This document shows, piece after piece, positions 8,258-17,851 of a DNA stretch of 64,000 nucleotides (the first letter of the stretch is position 1; the number at the start of each line of letters is the position of its first letter). Source of the stretch: Viridibacillus arenosi (GTDB taxonomy: Bacteria; Bacillota; Bacilli; Bacillales_A; Planococcaceae); the NCBI RefSeq assembly GCF_001955655.1, contig NZ_MSPW01000005.1:1-64000 (forward strand). Direction: 5' to 3'. The notes under the pieces are model-generated. The model ran no database searches. It saw nothing but the letters and a program-made list of their open reading frames with translations, and was not told where the DNA came from. The position numbers and the translations under genes were made by a program.

Positions 8258-8611
8258 TTATGCTAGAAGGATTACTTGAGCTGCAGCATATTCTTTAGAG
8301 TGGGTTATACTTACATAACCATCTACACTTTTCCCTTTAAAATAAAGAATCGGTTGACCCAACTGATTGGGCAAAACTTCGATGTCTAGAAATCCGCAAC
8401 TCTTACCAATGCCCGTTCCATTTGCTTTTGAGTAAGCTTCCTTAGCAGAAAATCTCCCTGCTAAGAACTCCATTTGGCGACGTGCTTTTAATGTATCAAA
8501 AATAGCGAGTTCCTTATTTGTTAAAATGCGCTGTCTAAATTTTTCACTGAGATCATTGGATCGTTTGACACGTTTGATTTCGACGATATCTAATCCGATT
8601 CCTTTTATCAT
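8258..8611 (-). CDS. acpS: Holo-[acyl-carrier-protein] synthase
   Basis: A 117-aa enzyme that transfers 4'-phosphopantetheine from CoA to acyl carrier protein in fatty acid synthesis. The magnesium ligands are D8 (GLDIVEI) and E58 (FSAKEAYSKA), and the VSITHSKEYA motif is near the C terminus. Full length for the family. AAGGGGAACC precedes the ATG. The gap to ydcC is about 57 bases, so the two may be cotranscribed. Confidence 0.96.
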   Translation of the reverse strand: MIKGIGLDIVEIKRVKRSNDLSEKFRQRILTNKELAIFDTLKARRQMEFLAGRFSAKEAYSKANGTGIGKSCGFLDIEVLPNQLGQPILYFKGKSVDGYVSITHSKEYAAAQVILLA

Positions 8612-8678
8612 ATAAGGTTCCCCTTTCTTTCATCAGCTAAAACAATGTATAATAATTATACAAAATTGAGGTGAATAG

Positions 8679-9293
8679 ATGTTTAATCGTAGAGAAAATT
8701 TTTCACAGTACATAAAATATTACCCTGTCGTTTCATTAATAATTGCATTAAATATTTTAATCTATGCAATAGGGGTTTTACCTATTGTTGGTGATAACGT
8801 ATTCAACTTAGGTGCTGGTGCAAACTTTTTAATTGCCGACGGGGAATATTGGCGACTAGTGACTCCTATCTTCCTTCACGCAGGTTTTCTACACTTACTA
8901 TTTAATATGTTCTGGCTTTATTTATTTGGTCCTGAACTTGAAAAAATTGCAGGGAAGATGAGATTCTTCACCATCTATTTTTTCGCAGGACTTTTAGGTA
9001 ATGTAGCAACCTATTTAATACAACCACCAAACTACATCAGCGTTGGTGCTAGTGGTGCTATATTTGGTATTTTCGGTGCATTTGCTGCACTAGTCTATTA
9101 TACGAGAAATACCATGCCACAATTAAAACAAACAATCCTGCCTCTTATCATTGTAAGTGTAATAATGACATTCCTACAATCTAATGTTAATGCAACTGCG
9201 CACATTATTGGTTTGCTAACCGGTTTCATTATCGGTCTAATTGACTTCCATCCGCGAAGAATATTAAATTGGCGGATAAAAAAGAAAAAATAA
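8679..9293 (+). CDS. ydcA: Rhomboid-family intramembrane serine protease
   Basis: A 204-aa integral membrane protein with about six hydrophobic segments. The catalytic pair is S125 in SVGASGAIFG and H175 in NATAHIIGLLTG; the conserved loop HAGFLHLLFNMFWLYLFGP comes before it. It cuts transmembrane helices; the substrate is unknown. It is the only rightward gene in the first 17 kb and is divergent from acpS with about 67 bases between starts. A B. subtilis homologue lies at the same place. Confidence 0.93.
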   Translation: MFNRRENFSQYIKYYPVVSLIIALNILIYAIGVLPIVGDNVFNLGAGANFLIADGEYWRLVTPIFLHAGFLHLLFNMFWLYLFGPELEKIAGKMRFFTIYFFAGLLGNVATYLIQPPNYISVGASGAIFGIFGAFAALVYYTRNTMPQLKQTILPLIIVSVIMTFLQSNVNATAHIIGLLTGFIIGLIDFHPRRILNWRIKKKK

Positions 9294-9330
9294 GAAAAGC
9301 TGTTGAGTTTCATACTCAACAGCTTTTTCT
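9294..9330. terminator. Bidirectional terminator between rhomboid and ydbT genes
   Basis: Hairpin AGAAAAGCTGTTGAG with its complement around a 7-base loop, ending in a T tract on each strand. It starts right after the rhomboid stop codon and touches the ydbT stop codon. Confidence 0.9.
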
Positions 9331-10907
9331 TATGGCCCATAAACCTGTTGTTCATCATGAACCTGTTTCATATTCGGTTTATACCAAGTCATTATTTCTT
9401 CCATATCATTTTTTTCAAAATGAGCAATCACTGCGGATGACCCCATTGAACCTGACATAATCGTCGTTCCAATTGAAGCAACACCTTTTTTTCTTTGGAA
9501 GTACGTTTGCCGCAAACTCATCTGCTGAATACGTTTTTTCTCCATGAAGACTGTAATCCGACTAAATGAACGATAACTAATTGTTAGTTGATGCCCCTCT
9601 ACTGCATAACCCGCAGTCTTATGCTGCCATAAACCAAGTAAAATCGCTAACGGTATAATGATTAATGACAATAATCCATAAGGGAAAAAGAAGTAACTTA
9701 CCACCCCAATCAATGGTAGCATCCATAAAAAATCGGAGCGATAGTAAAACGAACGACCCTTTTTAGGGGAACGTTTCAGTATTGGTAACCAATTAATTTC
9801 TGGGAACAATTGTTGTAAAGGAGTTATTGCTTGACCCCTTTTCACAAGTGGCATAAGAATAATTTTCTTATCTTTATCCAGCACTGCACCTCCAGCACTT
9901 TCCACAACAACCGTTGCATAACCAAACATTTGACGCAATGGATTCTCTACAATTTTAATACCTTGAATTCGATTGATTGGAATAGTTATACGTTTTTTCT
10001 CTAATAACCCCCGCGTAATAATAAGCTTGTCATTTTCACGTTCAACAATGAATCCATAATTACTTAATAATGTTAGAACGACAGACAGTGCCCAAGCAAT
10101 AAGTAGCACGAAAAATACCATTAGAGCTAATAATACTACGCCCACTTTAATAAATGCTTGAAATTCACCATACAAATAATCGTAAGGAATAATATTTCCA
10201 AACTGTGATGCAATAGCCGCTATGCCTGAAAACACCACTCCAATACCACCTGATGTGGTTGCTAAAACAAGTAAGTCCTTTATAGACATATTGAAGATAA
10301 CATCTCTTTGGATATCCTCTTCAATATATTGTTTTTGTTGATTTGAGACTGTCTTAGCATCAGTTTCAGTTACATTTTCATGTCCAATTTCATCTACTGA
10401 TTCATTTAGAGTAGTTACTTGTCGTTTCTCCCTTTTCGTCCGTTTCATCTCAATTTCAATCATGTCAGCAGCGATTCGCGTGATAGCAGTCAATTCCGCT
10501 TCTGCTTTCCCATCATTACTACCAGCTGTTTCTACACTGACTTTGACAAGCCCAAATGGCCGATGGAAAATCCCCTCTTGATAATTCAAGCTTTGAATCC
10601 TTTCAAATGGGATATAACGTTTCTTTTTTACGAAAAGTCCATACTCCACTCTAAGTTCACCGTCTTCAAACCAGTAAACAAAGCGCCTCCATTTCACAAT
10701 CCCACCAATTAAATTTAGCATTAATAAGAAAACAGCAATTGCTAATGGTATAAGATCCGACCAAAATTCTTCATCATGTGGATCTAAATTCAACTTAAAG
10801 CCATTACTAACTAAAATAATGACAAACGGTAATATTAAATCCTTCAAACCTGTGATGAAATTTATAACAGCTGATATTGGGTGCAATTTAAATTTTTCAT
10901 CAGACAT
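9330..10907 (-). CDS. ydbT: Membrane protein with several bPH2 domains (YdbT-like)
   Basis: A 525-aa membrane protein of the bacterial pleckstrin-homology domain 2 (DUF304) family. Hydrophobic pairs alternate with three bPH2 units: near residues 70-135 (IPFERIQSLNYQEGIFHRPFG), about 285-360 (IPINRIQGIKIVENPLRQMFG), and about 430-500 (MEKKRIQQMSLRQTYFQRKKG). A charged insert of about 50 aa near residues 155-205 interrupts the first repeat. The gene overlaps the end of ydbS by 8 bases, so the two are coupled. B. subtilis YdbS-YdbT have been linked to resistance to the bacteriocin amylocyclicin; the basic function is unknown. Confidence 0.88.
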   Translation of the reverse strand: MSDEKFKLHPISAVINFITGLKDLILPFVIILVSNGFKLNLDPHDEEFWSDLIPLAIAVFLLMLNLIGGIVKWRRFVYWFEDGELRVEYGLFVKKKRYIPFERIQSLNYQEGIFHRPFGLVKVSVETAGSNDGKAEAELTAITRIAADMIEIEMKRTKREKRQVTTLNESVDEIGHENVTETDAKTVSNQQKQYIEEDIQRDVIFNMSIKDLLVLATTSGGIGVVFSGIAAIASQFGNIIPYDYLYGEFQAFIKVGVVLLALMVFFVLLIAWALSVVLTLLSNYGFIVERENDKLIITRGLLEKKRITIPINRIQGIKIVENPLRQMFGYATVVVESAGGAVLDKDKKIILMPLVKRGQAITPLQQLFPEINWLPILKRSPKKGRSFYYRSDFLWMLPLIGVVSYFFFPYGLLSLIIIPLAILLGLWQHKTAGYAVEGHQLTISYRSFSRITVFMEKKRIQQMSLRQTYFQRKKGVASIGTTIMSGSMGSSAVIAHFEKNDMEEIMTWYKPNMKQVHDEQQVYGP

Positions 10908-11379
10908 CGTCTTCCGCCACCCTTGCTAATTCTGATATACGCGCCCGTAAATCATCTGCCTCAGCCATGACGAGCGCCGGAATTGTATGCGTCGTTGCTG
11001 CTGTTGAGATTGTCATTTCAGCTAATCCATAACGCTTTAATATTGGACCTTGCGAAGTATCAACATGTTGTACTCGCACCATCGGCACTAATGTCCTAAC
11101 AACAATAAACAACCCATGTTGCACTTCAATTTCTTGTTCACGTACTTCGTAACGCCAATGGTCCCAACGTATTTTAGGAAATAGATAAATAAATAAAAAT
11201 GCAAAAACAAACGGCACTACTGCGCAGATTATGTATATCCACCAATACCATTCAAAAAACCACGTTAACGCCCCAACACCTGCCACCACTAATAAAACAA
11301 TCAGTGATTGAATGATACCGTAAACACGCCATACGGTTAGACCTTTTCTCGATATTTGGTATTTTGGTTCTACACTCAC
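10900..11379 (-). CDS. ydbS: bPH2-domain membrane protein (YdbS-like)
   Basis: A 159-aa protein with two transmembrane segments (residues about 15-65) followed by one bPH2 domain with VRVQHVDTSQGPILKRYGLA. GTG at 11379 (MSVEPKYQIS) is preferred because GAGGTG lies 6 bases upstream; the upstream in-frame GTG is part of that ribosome site. The resulting length equals that of B. subtilis YdbS. It is the first gene of the ydbS-ydbT pair, downstream of the cshA terminator. Confidence 0.88.
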   Translation of the reverse strand: MSVEPKYQISRKGLTVWRVYGIIQSLIVLLVVAGVGALTWFFEWYWWIYIICAVVPFVFAFLFIYLFPKIRWDHWRYEVREQEIEVQHGLFIVVRTLVPMVRVQHVDTSQGPILKRYGLAEMTISTAATTHTIPALVMAEADDLRARISELARVAEDDV

Positions 11380-11517
11380 TTTGTCCACCTCACTTCTCTT
11401 ATAAATCTTTTACGTTTGAATACTATGAAATGTTTCAATTATTTTCAGTCTACAGAGAGGCCGTTGAACTGTCCAATAGTTAAGTGCCAAATACATCCAT
11501 ACCTATATATATAAAAT

Positions 11518-11552
11518 AAAAAAGCTACCCCACCGAAATGGAATAGCTTTTT
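11518..11552 (-). terminator. Terminator after cshA
   Basis: Minus-strand hairpin AAAAAGCTA with complement TAGCTTTTT and an inner CC/GG pairing, ending in a T tract, 10 bases after the cshA stop codon. Confidence 0.85.
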
Positions 11553-11562
11553 CAAATAAATT

Positions 11563-13137
11563 TTAGTCTTCACTACGTTTGCGTGGTGCACGAGTGCGTC
11601 CACCTTGGCTAGCTCCGCCTTCACGACGACCGCCACCTTCACGACGACCACGATCTCCGCCACGTTCTCCACGGCTTCCACCGCGTTCTCCGCCACGTCC
11701 GCTGCGTTCTCCACCACGGCTGCTGCCGCCGCTTGAGCGACCGCCACGGTAACCGCCACCGCCGCCACTTGAGCGACCGCCACGACTGCCGCCACCACCT
11801 GAACGTCCGCCACGTTGTGGTAATGGGCGTTCTTCAGTGATTTTAATTGGTGTATCATCCGGCTCTTTAGTCATTGATTTAATAGCCGCTGCTACTAAGT
11901 CAACAGCTTCGTGTTTAGCTAATAAGTCTTCTGCCATTGAACGGTAATCACTTAAGTGATTTTTCTCAACTAGTTCAGTTAATTGTTCTACTGCAAGAGC
12001 TTGTTGGCCAACTAAAGCCTCATCCGCTGTTGGTGGACGAAGAGCTGTCATACGTTTTTTAGTTGTTTCTTCAACGATACGTAGGTAACCCATTTCACGT
12101 GGAGTTACAAATGTAATTGCCATACCTGATTTACCAGCACGACCTGTACGTCCAATACGGTGAACGTAAGATTCTGGGTCTTGTGGGATATCGAAGTTAT
12201 AAACGTGAGTTACACCTGAAATATCAAGGCCACGAGCTGCTACGTCTGTTGCAACTAATACATCAATTTTGTTTTCTTTGAATTGACGTAATACTGAAAT
12301 ACGTTTTGCTTGGCTTAAATCACCATGAATACCTTCAGCAAGGTAACCGCGAATGCTTAAAGCGTGAGCTAATTCATCAACACGACGTTTTGTACGACCA
12401 AATACGATTGCTAATTCTGGTTGGTGAACATTTAAAAGACGAGAAAGGATATCGAATTTTTCGCGTTCTTGAGACTTAACGAAAAATTGCTCAATGTTTT
12501 CTACTGTCATTTCTTTAGATTTAATTTTAACCACTTCAGGATCTTTCATGAATTTCTCTGCAATTTTACGAATTGGTCCAGGCATAGTAGCTGAGAACAG
12601 TAATGTTTGGCGTTCAGCTGGAACGTTTTCTAAAATTGTATTGATATCTTCGATGAATCCCATGTTTAACATTTCATCAGCTTCGTCTAACACAAGTGTT
12701 TGAACGTTATCTAATTTCAATGTACGACGGTTGATATGGTCAAGAATACGACCAGGAGTACCAACAATAATTTGCGGTTTATTTTTAAGAGCACGGATTT
12801 GGCGACCAATATCCTGTCCACCATATACTGATAAAATTCGTGCACGTGTATCATAACCAATTTTATGAAGTTCTTCAGAAACTTGGATTGCTAATTCGCG
12901 AGTTGGGGCAATAATTAAGCCTTGGATTGCAGGATTATTGATATCAATTTTCTCGATAAGCGGAATACCAAACGCTGCAGTTTTACCAGTACCAGTTTGT
13001 GCCTGGCCGATAATGTCGCGTCCTTCTTTCGCAAATGAAATTGTACCTTCTTGGATTGGGGTTGCTTCTTCAAAGCCCATACGTGATAGGGATTTTTGGA
13101 TAGAAGCGCTAACGTTTAATTCTGAAAAATTTGTCAA
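11563..13137 (-). CDS. cshA: DEAD-box ATP-dependent RNA helicase CshA
   Basis: A 524-aa DEAD-box helicase that unwinds RNA and works with the degradosome, ribosome assembly and cold adaptation in Bacillus. Motifs in order: Q motif with GFEEATPIQ, motif I AQTGTGKT, Ia PTRELAIQ, Ib GTPGR, II DEAD, III SAT, then helicase C with [15 protein letters not shown] and [10 protein letters not shown]. The tail (about the last 85 residues) is Gly/Arg/Ser rich with RGG repeats, an RNA-binding region. TTG at 13137 (MTNFSEL) is the likely start because AAGGAG lies 8 bases upstream and it aligns with B. subtilis CshA; the ATG 24 bases earlier has no ribosome site. Confidence 0.95.
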   Translation of the reverse strand: MTNFSELNVSASIQKSLSRMGFEEATPIQEGTISFAKEGRDIIGQAQTGTGKTAAFGIPLIEKIDINNPAIQGLIIAPTRELAIQVSEELHKIGYDTRARILSVYGGQDIGRQIRALKNKPQIIVGTPGRILDHINRRTLKLDNVQTLVLDEADEMLNMGFIEDINTILENVPAERQTLLFSATMPGPIRKIAEKFMKDPEVVKIKSKEMTVENIEQFFVKSQEREKFDILSRLLNVHQPELAIVFGRTKRRVDELAHALSIRGYLAEGIHGDLSQAKRISVLRQFKENKIDVLVATDVAARGLDISGVTHVYNFDIPQDPESYVHRIGRTGRAGKSGMAITFVTPREMGYLRIVEETTKKRMTALRPPTADEALVGQQALAVEQLTELVEKNHLSDYRSMAEDLLAKHEAVDLVAAAIKSMTKEPDDTPIKITEERPLPQRGGRSGGGGSRGGRSSGGGGGYRGGRSSGGSSRGGERSGRGGERGGSRGERGGDRGRREGGGRREGGASQGGRTRAPRKRSED

Positions 13138-13355
13138 AGTTTCATTCTCCTTTTTGCTCATGCATTTGACAAATGGTTACATTTTCAGATGAAAATAGGG
13201 CAAATCGAGCCTTGTGAGAGGAACGTTTCCGTCTCTTAATATATCTCTGTATAAGTTCCAGAGGAATTTTATATATATAAAGTAAAGCCCGGTCTTTGCC
13301 GAGCGGTTCAATTCTCGGGGAATTCTAACCCAAAAAAGAATAAACCGTAATGTTC
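13138..13355 (-). other. Long untranslated leader region of cshA
   Basis: About 220 bases between the esterase terminator and the cshA start with no coding frame. On the minus strand it holds a small hairpin CCGAG/CTCGG, an AT run TTATATATATAAAATT that could be a -10 element, and an AGAG/CTCT hairpin. No promoter can be fixed with confidence. DEAD-box helicase genes often have long autoregulated or cold-responsive leaders; that reading here is inference. Confidence 0.35.
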
Positions 13356-13387
13356 AAAAAAAAGCACTCTCCATCATCTCGGAGAGT
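13356..13387 (-). terminator. Terminator after the esterase gene
   Basis: Minus-strand hairpin ACTCTCC-gagatgat-GGAGAGT followed by GC and eight Ts. Confidence 0.85.
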
Positions 13388-13480
13388 CTTCACACAAAAT
13401 GTATCCATTGCTTTCAATAGTCTAACACGAGTATCCACACTATGCAATCAATATCCATCAGTCAAAATTATCTGTTTTTT

Positions 13481-14170
13481 TCACTCTAACAAAAAGTTCA
13501 GTACAGATTGAAACCATTCATACCTATCATCGCTAAAGCAAATATGGTGCTTACCATTTGGTGAAAGTATTAATTGTTTTTTTGTAGACCCTAATCGGTC
13601 ATATAAAAATTGTGCGGTTATTGCTGGCACTATTCCATCCACTTCCCCTTGTACTATACAAATTGGTACTGTGATTTTTTCATAATAAGGTTCTATTTTC
13701 CGCACTAAACGAAGGAATTCTAACGTCGATGACATCGGAACATTGCTAATTTTATTGTCATAACGATGGTATAGCTCATTTTGCTCTAGCTCTCCATGAA
13801 ACAAATCGTTAGTCAATTCTTTAATATCTTTTAGCAATTGACGGACGCTAATATATTTTGCCGCAGCGCTTAGTAATATCAACTTCTCCACTTCATATCG
13901 TAACGCTAGATAAAGGGCTATTAGTCCACCCATCGAAAAACCTACAACAAAGACTACATCTACTTCTTTAGCTAACTTTTTATAAGCAAGTTCCGCATCC
14001 ATTAGCCAATGTTCAGCTTTATAATTATCTAAATGCAATTCTTCACCATGTCCTGAAAGAGTAGGCACAAGAACAAGCCAATCCGTTTTCTGTTGCAAGA
14101 AATCCACAAACGGTTTTAATTCTTGTGGTCCACCTGTAAAACCATGAATACAAAGCACGCCTGTTGTCAT
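13481..14170 (-). CDS. Alpha/beta hydrolase, carboxylesterase family
   Basis: A 229-aa serine hydrolase resembling the Est30-type carboxylesterases and YvaK. Oxyanion segment CIHGFTGGPQE near the start, nucleophile elbow GFSMGG at about residue 77-82, acid in GEVDGIVP and histidine in NGKHHICFSDD near the C terminus. It probably cleaves short-chain acyl esters; the natural substrate is unknown. ATG at 14170 is 8 bases after GGAGG; a GTG one codon earlier is also possible. It lies alone between the murF and esterase terminators. Confidence 0.88.
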   Translation of the reverse strand: MTTGVLCIHGFTGGPQELKPFVDFLQQKTDWLVLVPTLSGHGEELHLDNYKAEHWLMDAELAYKKLAKEVDVVFVVGFSMGGLIALYLALRYEVEKLILLSAAAKYISVRQLLKDIKELTNDLFHGELEQNELYHRYDNKISNVPMSSTLEFLRLVRKIEPYYEKITVPICIVQGEVDGIVPAITAQFLYDRLGSTKKQLILSPNGKHHICFSDDRYEWFQSVLNFLLE

Positions 14171-14210
14171 CACGTCAACCTCCGCTCATAGTGTACCCAT
14201 TATTTTATAG

Positions 14211-14252
14211 AAAAAAAGCATCTAAAAGGAACTCAACCTTTTTAGATGCTTT
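14211..14252 (-). terminator. Terminator after murF
   Basis: Minus-strand hairpin GCATCTAAAAAGG/CCTTTTAGATGC with a 5-base loop followed by seven Ts. Confidence 0.9.
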
Positions 14253-14266
14253 TACAAATAAGTAAA

Positions 14267-15634
14267 TTATTTAAACGCGTTTAATATATTTTCGAGTGCC
14301 ATTCCACGTGAACCTTTTAACAAGACAATAGAATCTGCACCTGCATTCTTGCGAAGGTGTTGAATAATTATTTCATAATCTTCTGCAGTCCATAATAGAC
14401 GATCTGCTGGTAGATTATTTTTCAACTTATCGTATAACCACTTCATACGTGGTCCAAATAAACATACTTGATGGATGTTCTTACCATCAATTTGCTCTGC
14501 AATTTCCTCATGGAACTGTTGTTCTAGCTCACCTAGTTCTAACATATCTCCAAGCACTGCCCATTTATCTGAACGTATTTCTGTCGTTTGTAAAAACTGT
14601 AATGCTGCCTTCATAGAAGTTGGCGCTGCGTTGTACGCATCATTAATAAATAAGATATCTTGCGCTCCATTTACTAATTGCATGCGCATATTGGTTAATG
14701 AAACCTCTTTTAAAGCTTCGCGAATTTGTTCCGCCGATAGCCCTACTTCACGAGCAATTAAAATCGCTACCAATGTATTTTTCACTTGGTGACTTCCTAA
14801 TACTGAGATGAAGAAATCCCCATTCAACAAACCCTTAACAGTAAAAGAACTACCGTTTTCAGTTGTCGCAATATTAGTCGCCGTTATATCCGCTGATCCT
14901 TTCAGTCCAAATGATACGGCTTGTAATTCTTTTTGCACTGTAACAAGTGGTGTAAGTAATGGCTCATCACCGTCATAGAACAACTTACCACCTGGTTGTA
15001 AACCTTGAACAATTTCAAACTTTGCTTTTGCAATACCCGCTCTTGAACCAAGATCTTGCATATGCGCTTCTCCAATATTCGTGATAGCTGTAAAATGTGG
15101 TTTAGCTAATTTAGTCAAAAATTCAATTTCACCAAAACCACTCATTCCCATCTCGAGAATAGCAAAATCTGTATCTTCGTCTAGTGATAAAATTGTTAAC
15201 GGTAAACCTAACTCATTATTAAAGTTGCCTTCTGTTTTTTGCACTTTGTAGTACGGCGATAACACTCCAGCTACTAAGTCTTTTGTTGAAGTTTTCCCAT
15301 TTGAGCCTGTAATACCGATAAACGTTGCTCTATGCTCTTGGCGATATGCTGATGCCATTTGTTGAAGTGCCTCTTCTGCATCATCTACAAAAAGTAATGG
15401 GAGGCCAGCAGGAGGATTCGGTTCATCCTTTAGCCAAAATGATGCCGCTGCGCCGTTTTCAAATGCTTGTGTTACATAACGATGACCATTTGTTTTTTCA
15501 CCACGGAAAGGGATAAATAAATCTCCCGCTTGCAACGTACGTGTATTTATTGAGATTCCTGTTACAACAACATCTTCTAATTGTTGTTGATCACAATTTA
15601 ACCACTTTGCAATTTGCTTTAATGTTTTTTTCAT
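14267..15634 (-). CDS. murF: UDP-MurNAc-tripeptide--D-Ala-D-Ala ligase MurF
   Basis: A 455-aa Mur ligase that adds D-Ala-D-Ala to the UDP-MurNAc tripeptide, the last cytoplasmic step of the peptidoglycan precursor. ATP loop GITGSNGKTSTKD at residues 107-119, followed by the Mur central domain (AILEMGMSGFGEIE, TNIGEAHM) and the C-terminal domain (NDAYNAAPTSMKAAL, VLGDMLELG). It begins 27 bases after the ddl stop codon, so ddl and murF form an operon that makes and uses D-Ala-D-Ala. Confidence 0.97.
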   Translation of the reverse strand: MKKTLKQIAKWLNCDQQQLEDVVVTGISINTRTLQAGDLFIPFRGEKTNGHRYVTQAFENGAAASFWLKDEPNPPAGLPLLFVDDAEEALQQMASAYRQEHRATFIGITGSNGKTSTKDLVAGVLSPYYKVQKTEGNFNNELGLPLTILSLDEDTDFAILEMGMSGFGEIEFLTKLAKPHFTAITNIGEAHMQDLGSRAGIAKAKFEIVQGLQPGGKLFYDGDEPLLTPLVTVQKELQAVSFGLKGSADITATNIATTENGSSFTVKGLLNGDFFISVLGSHQVKNTLVAILIAREVGLSAEQIREALKEVSLTNMRMQLVNGAQDILFINDAYNAAPTSMKAALQFLQTTEIRSDKWAVLGDMLELGELEQQFHEEIAEQIDGKNIHQVCLFGPRMKWLYDKLKNNLPADRLLWTAEDYEIIIQHLRKNAGADSIVLLKGSRGMALENILNAFK

Positions 15635-15661
15635 TCTCTCATCACACTCGCGTCTTATGTC

Positions 15662-16732
15662 TTATTGATATTGAAGCTGTTGCTTTTCATCATGTCTTTC
15701 AATTGCCAGGTCAATCAATTGTTCGATTAAATCTGAGTAGGTAACACCTGTATTTTGCCATAAAATCGGATACATACTGACAGGCGTAAAACCTGGCATA
15801 GTATTTACTTCATTAATAACAATATCATCATCAGCTGTTACAAAGAAATCTGCACGAACAAGACCCGAACAATCTAATACTTTAAATGCACGAATAGCCA
15901 TATCTTTCATACGTTCAACAACATCTGTTGTTACTGGAGCAGGTATAATTAGACCTGTATTATTATCATTATATTTTGAATCGTAATCATAGAAGTCTGT
16001 TACTGGTTTGATTTCACCAGGTACGGATACTTTTGGTGAATCGTTTCCGAGTACACCCATTTCTACTTCACGTGCAACGATTCCAGTTTCAACAATAATT
16101 TTGCGATCATATTTTGACGCAAGATCGATTGCTTTAATCAACTCTTCACGGTTAGATGCTTTACTAATTCCAACACTCGAACCTAAGTTTGCAGGTTTAA
16201 CGAACATCGGCCAAGTTAGCTCTTCTTCCATTTTAGCAATTAGTGCATCTTGACTTTTGTTCCACTCTTTACGGATGAAGTAGACATAGGGAACTTGTTT
16301 TAACCCAGCATGCTCAAATAATTGCTTCATCACTACTTTATCCATTCCTGCAGAAGAAGCTAAAACTCCATTGCCGACATACGGTAAGTTCAATACTTCT
16401 AATAAACCTTGCACTGTACCGTCTTCCCCGTTCGTACCATGAAGTAATGGGAAAATAACATCAAATTCTTTTTCATCTTTATTTAACAAAAAACTTGATA
16501 CATCATTCGGAATGCTATCCTGCGTACCTTTGCCTATTTGTAATTGTTCAATTGACTCAGCTGGCGCAGTTAGCTGGTCTCCTTTTCTCCATTCACCATC
16601 GCGTGTAATGAAAATAGGGAATACATCAAATTTATCAAAGTTTAACGCTTGAGTGACTGCTCTTGCTGTGGATAAAGAAACATCATGCTCAGCTGATTTA
16701 CCACCATATAATAAGCCTAATTTTTTTTTCAT
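15662..16732 (-). CDS. ddl: D-alanine--D-alanine ligase
   Basis: A 356-aa ATP-grasp enzyme that joins two D-alanines. The glycine-rich N-terminal segment [20 protein letters not shown]-grasp segment [16 protein letters not shown] and metal-binding [18 protein letters not shown] are all present. GGAGGACG precedes the ATG by 8-9 bases. First gene of the ddl-murF operon. The EHDVSLSTA segment is typical of normal Ddl enzymes rather than vancomycin-resistance VanA types. Confidence 0.97.
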   Translation of the reverse strand: MKKKLGLLYGGKSAEHDVSLSTARAVTQALNFDKFDVFPIFITRDGEWRKGDQLTAPAESIEQLQIGKGTQDSIPNDVSSFLLNKDEKEFDVIFPLLHGTNGEDGTVQGLLEVLNLPYVGNGVLASSAGMDKVVMKQLFEHAGLKQVPYVYFIRKEWNKSQDALIAKMEEELTWPMFVKPANLGSSVGISKASNREELIKAIDLASKYDRKIIVETGIVAREVEMGVLGNDSPKVSVPGEIKPVTDFYDYDSKYNDNNTGLIIPAPVTTDVVERMKDMAIRAFKVLDCSGLVRADFFVTADDDIVINEVNTMPGFTPVSMYPILWQNTGVTYSDLIEQLIDLAIERHDEKQQLQYQ

Positions 16733-16893
16733 TTTATAAACGTCCTCCAGTTTGTTGTACTTTTAGTTTATCACGAATCAAAATGATTCATGAAATGATT
16801 TCATCGTGAAGAGTCGCAGGACTTTCAATCTTTTCTTACTAAAAATATCTTAACTTATAATAGCACTCTAGAAAATTTATGCATGCTTATATG

Positions 16894-16925
16894 AAAAAAT
16901 TCTCCACAGAAATATCCGTGGAGAA
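16894..16925 (-). terminator. Terminator after the 249-aa gene
   Basis: Minus-strand hairpin TTCTCCAC/GTGGAGAA with a 10-base loop followed by six Ts. Confidence 0.88.
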
Positions 16926-16945
16926 CCTTTAAAAGCAGTTGGCAC

Positions 16946-17695
16946 TCAATGAACTTCCATAATTTGCTCTGCCTTTTTCTTTAATATTGTATTTAACTCA
17001 TCCCAAATCTCATCCGGGAAAGTTAAATCAGAAATATTGCGTAGCTCTAAGACATATGCAAGGTCCGGCTTTTCAATTCTGTACATTGAAAACAATACGC
17101 CATCCTTCACTTCCTCACGAAAGCTTGTAAGCATTTCTTTCGTAAAGGCTGGAATACTGTCTTTTACTTTTCTTCTCCAAAATGTCGCAGGTTTTTCTTT
17201 TTCTTGAATAATGGCATTAAACAAATTAGCTACTAATTCTTCGACATCTTGTAAATCTCGAAAATAAATTTTAGACATCTTCTCATCTTCATTGGCCAAG
17301 TATACGTATTTATTTTGTAACTGGTGATAAAACGGCGTCCGGACAGGCTCTTTTTTATGACCAATATATAATAACTCCGCCTGTTCTTGTGGCGTTAAAA
17401 GATTTAATCGTTTTTCGTCAGAGAAATCAATCCAGCAAAGCTCTTTTTTTGAATCTGAGGCTTTCTTTATAAATTTGCGGATACTTCTTTCCTCTACGAA
17501 TTCTAACTGTGTATGCATATTGAATGAACCGTCTTCGTATTCATTTTTCAAGAGTAAAATATTTTGAAGCGGACCGACTGAAGAAACGAATTCTTGAAAC
17601 GTTAAACCACTAAAAATGACAAATTGATTAATCTCATTCATATGTACATATAAGTGGTGCAAAAAATCATCAGCAGCTCGCATTTTTTTTGCCAA
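16946..17695 (-). CDS. Conserved-looking 249-aa protein of unknown function
   Basis: I do not recognise a function. The product is a soluble protein of 249 aa without signal peptide or membrane segment, mixed helix and strand, rich in charged residues. It is possibly of the DUF3603 type found in Bacillaceae, but that is from memory and uncertain. The start TTG at 17695 (MAKKMRAADDFLHHLYVHM) has GAGGTGAT upstream at good spacing; in-frame codons further up precede the ribosome site. It is divergent from the FtsW/RodA gene with about 156 bases between starts and ends in its own terminator. Confidence 0.75.
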   Translation of the reverse strand: MAKKMRAADDFLHHLYVHMNEINQFVIFSGLTFQEFVSSVGPLQNILLLKNEYEDGSFNMHTQLEFVEERSIRKFIKKASDSKKELCWIDFSDEKRLNLLTPQEQAELLYIGHKKEPVRTPFYHQLQNKYVYLANEDEKMSKIYFRDLQDVEELVANLFNAIIQEKEKPATFWRRKVKDSIPAFTKEMLTSFREEVKDGVLFSMYRIEKPDLAYVLELRNISDLTFPDEIWDELNTILKKKAEQIMEVH

Positions 17696-17851
17696 GTCGA
17701 TCACCTCATTTCCAACTCTCATTATAAGATGAATTATCATAATTTGAAACATTTGTGATTCGATTTCGTCACATCTTTATAATGAAGCGTGATACAATGA
17801 TTTACGCTATAATGAAATGAGAAATGAAACTAAATAATTTAGGTGACGTAA

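Noticed and set aside
8679-9293. Frame on the opposite strand of the rhomboid gene
   Set aside because: The rightward rhomboid frame has all catalytic motifs; the leftward frame is short and unsupported.
11445-11858. Leftward 137-codon frame with Ala/Val repeats overlapping the end of cshA
   Set aside because: It is another reading frame of the RGG-repeat tail of cshA; the repeat composition keeps all frames open. No ribosome site.
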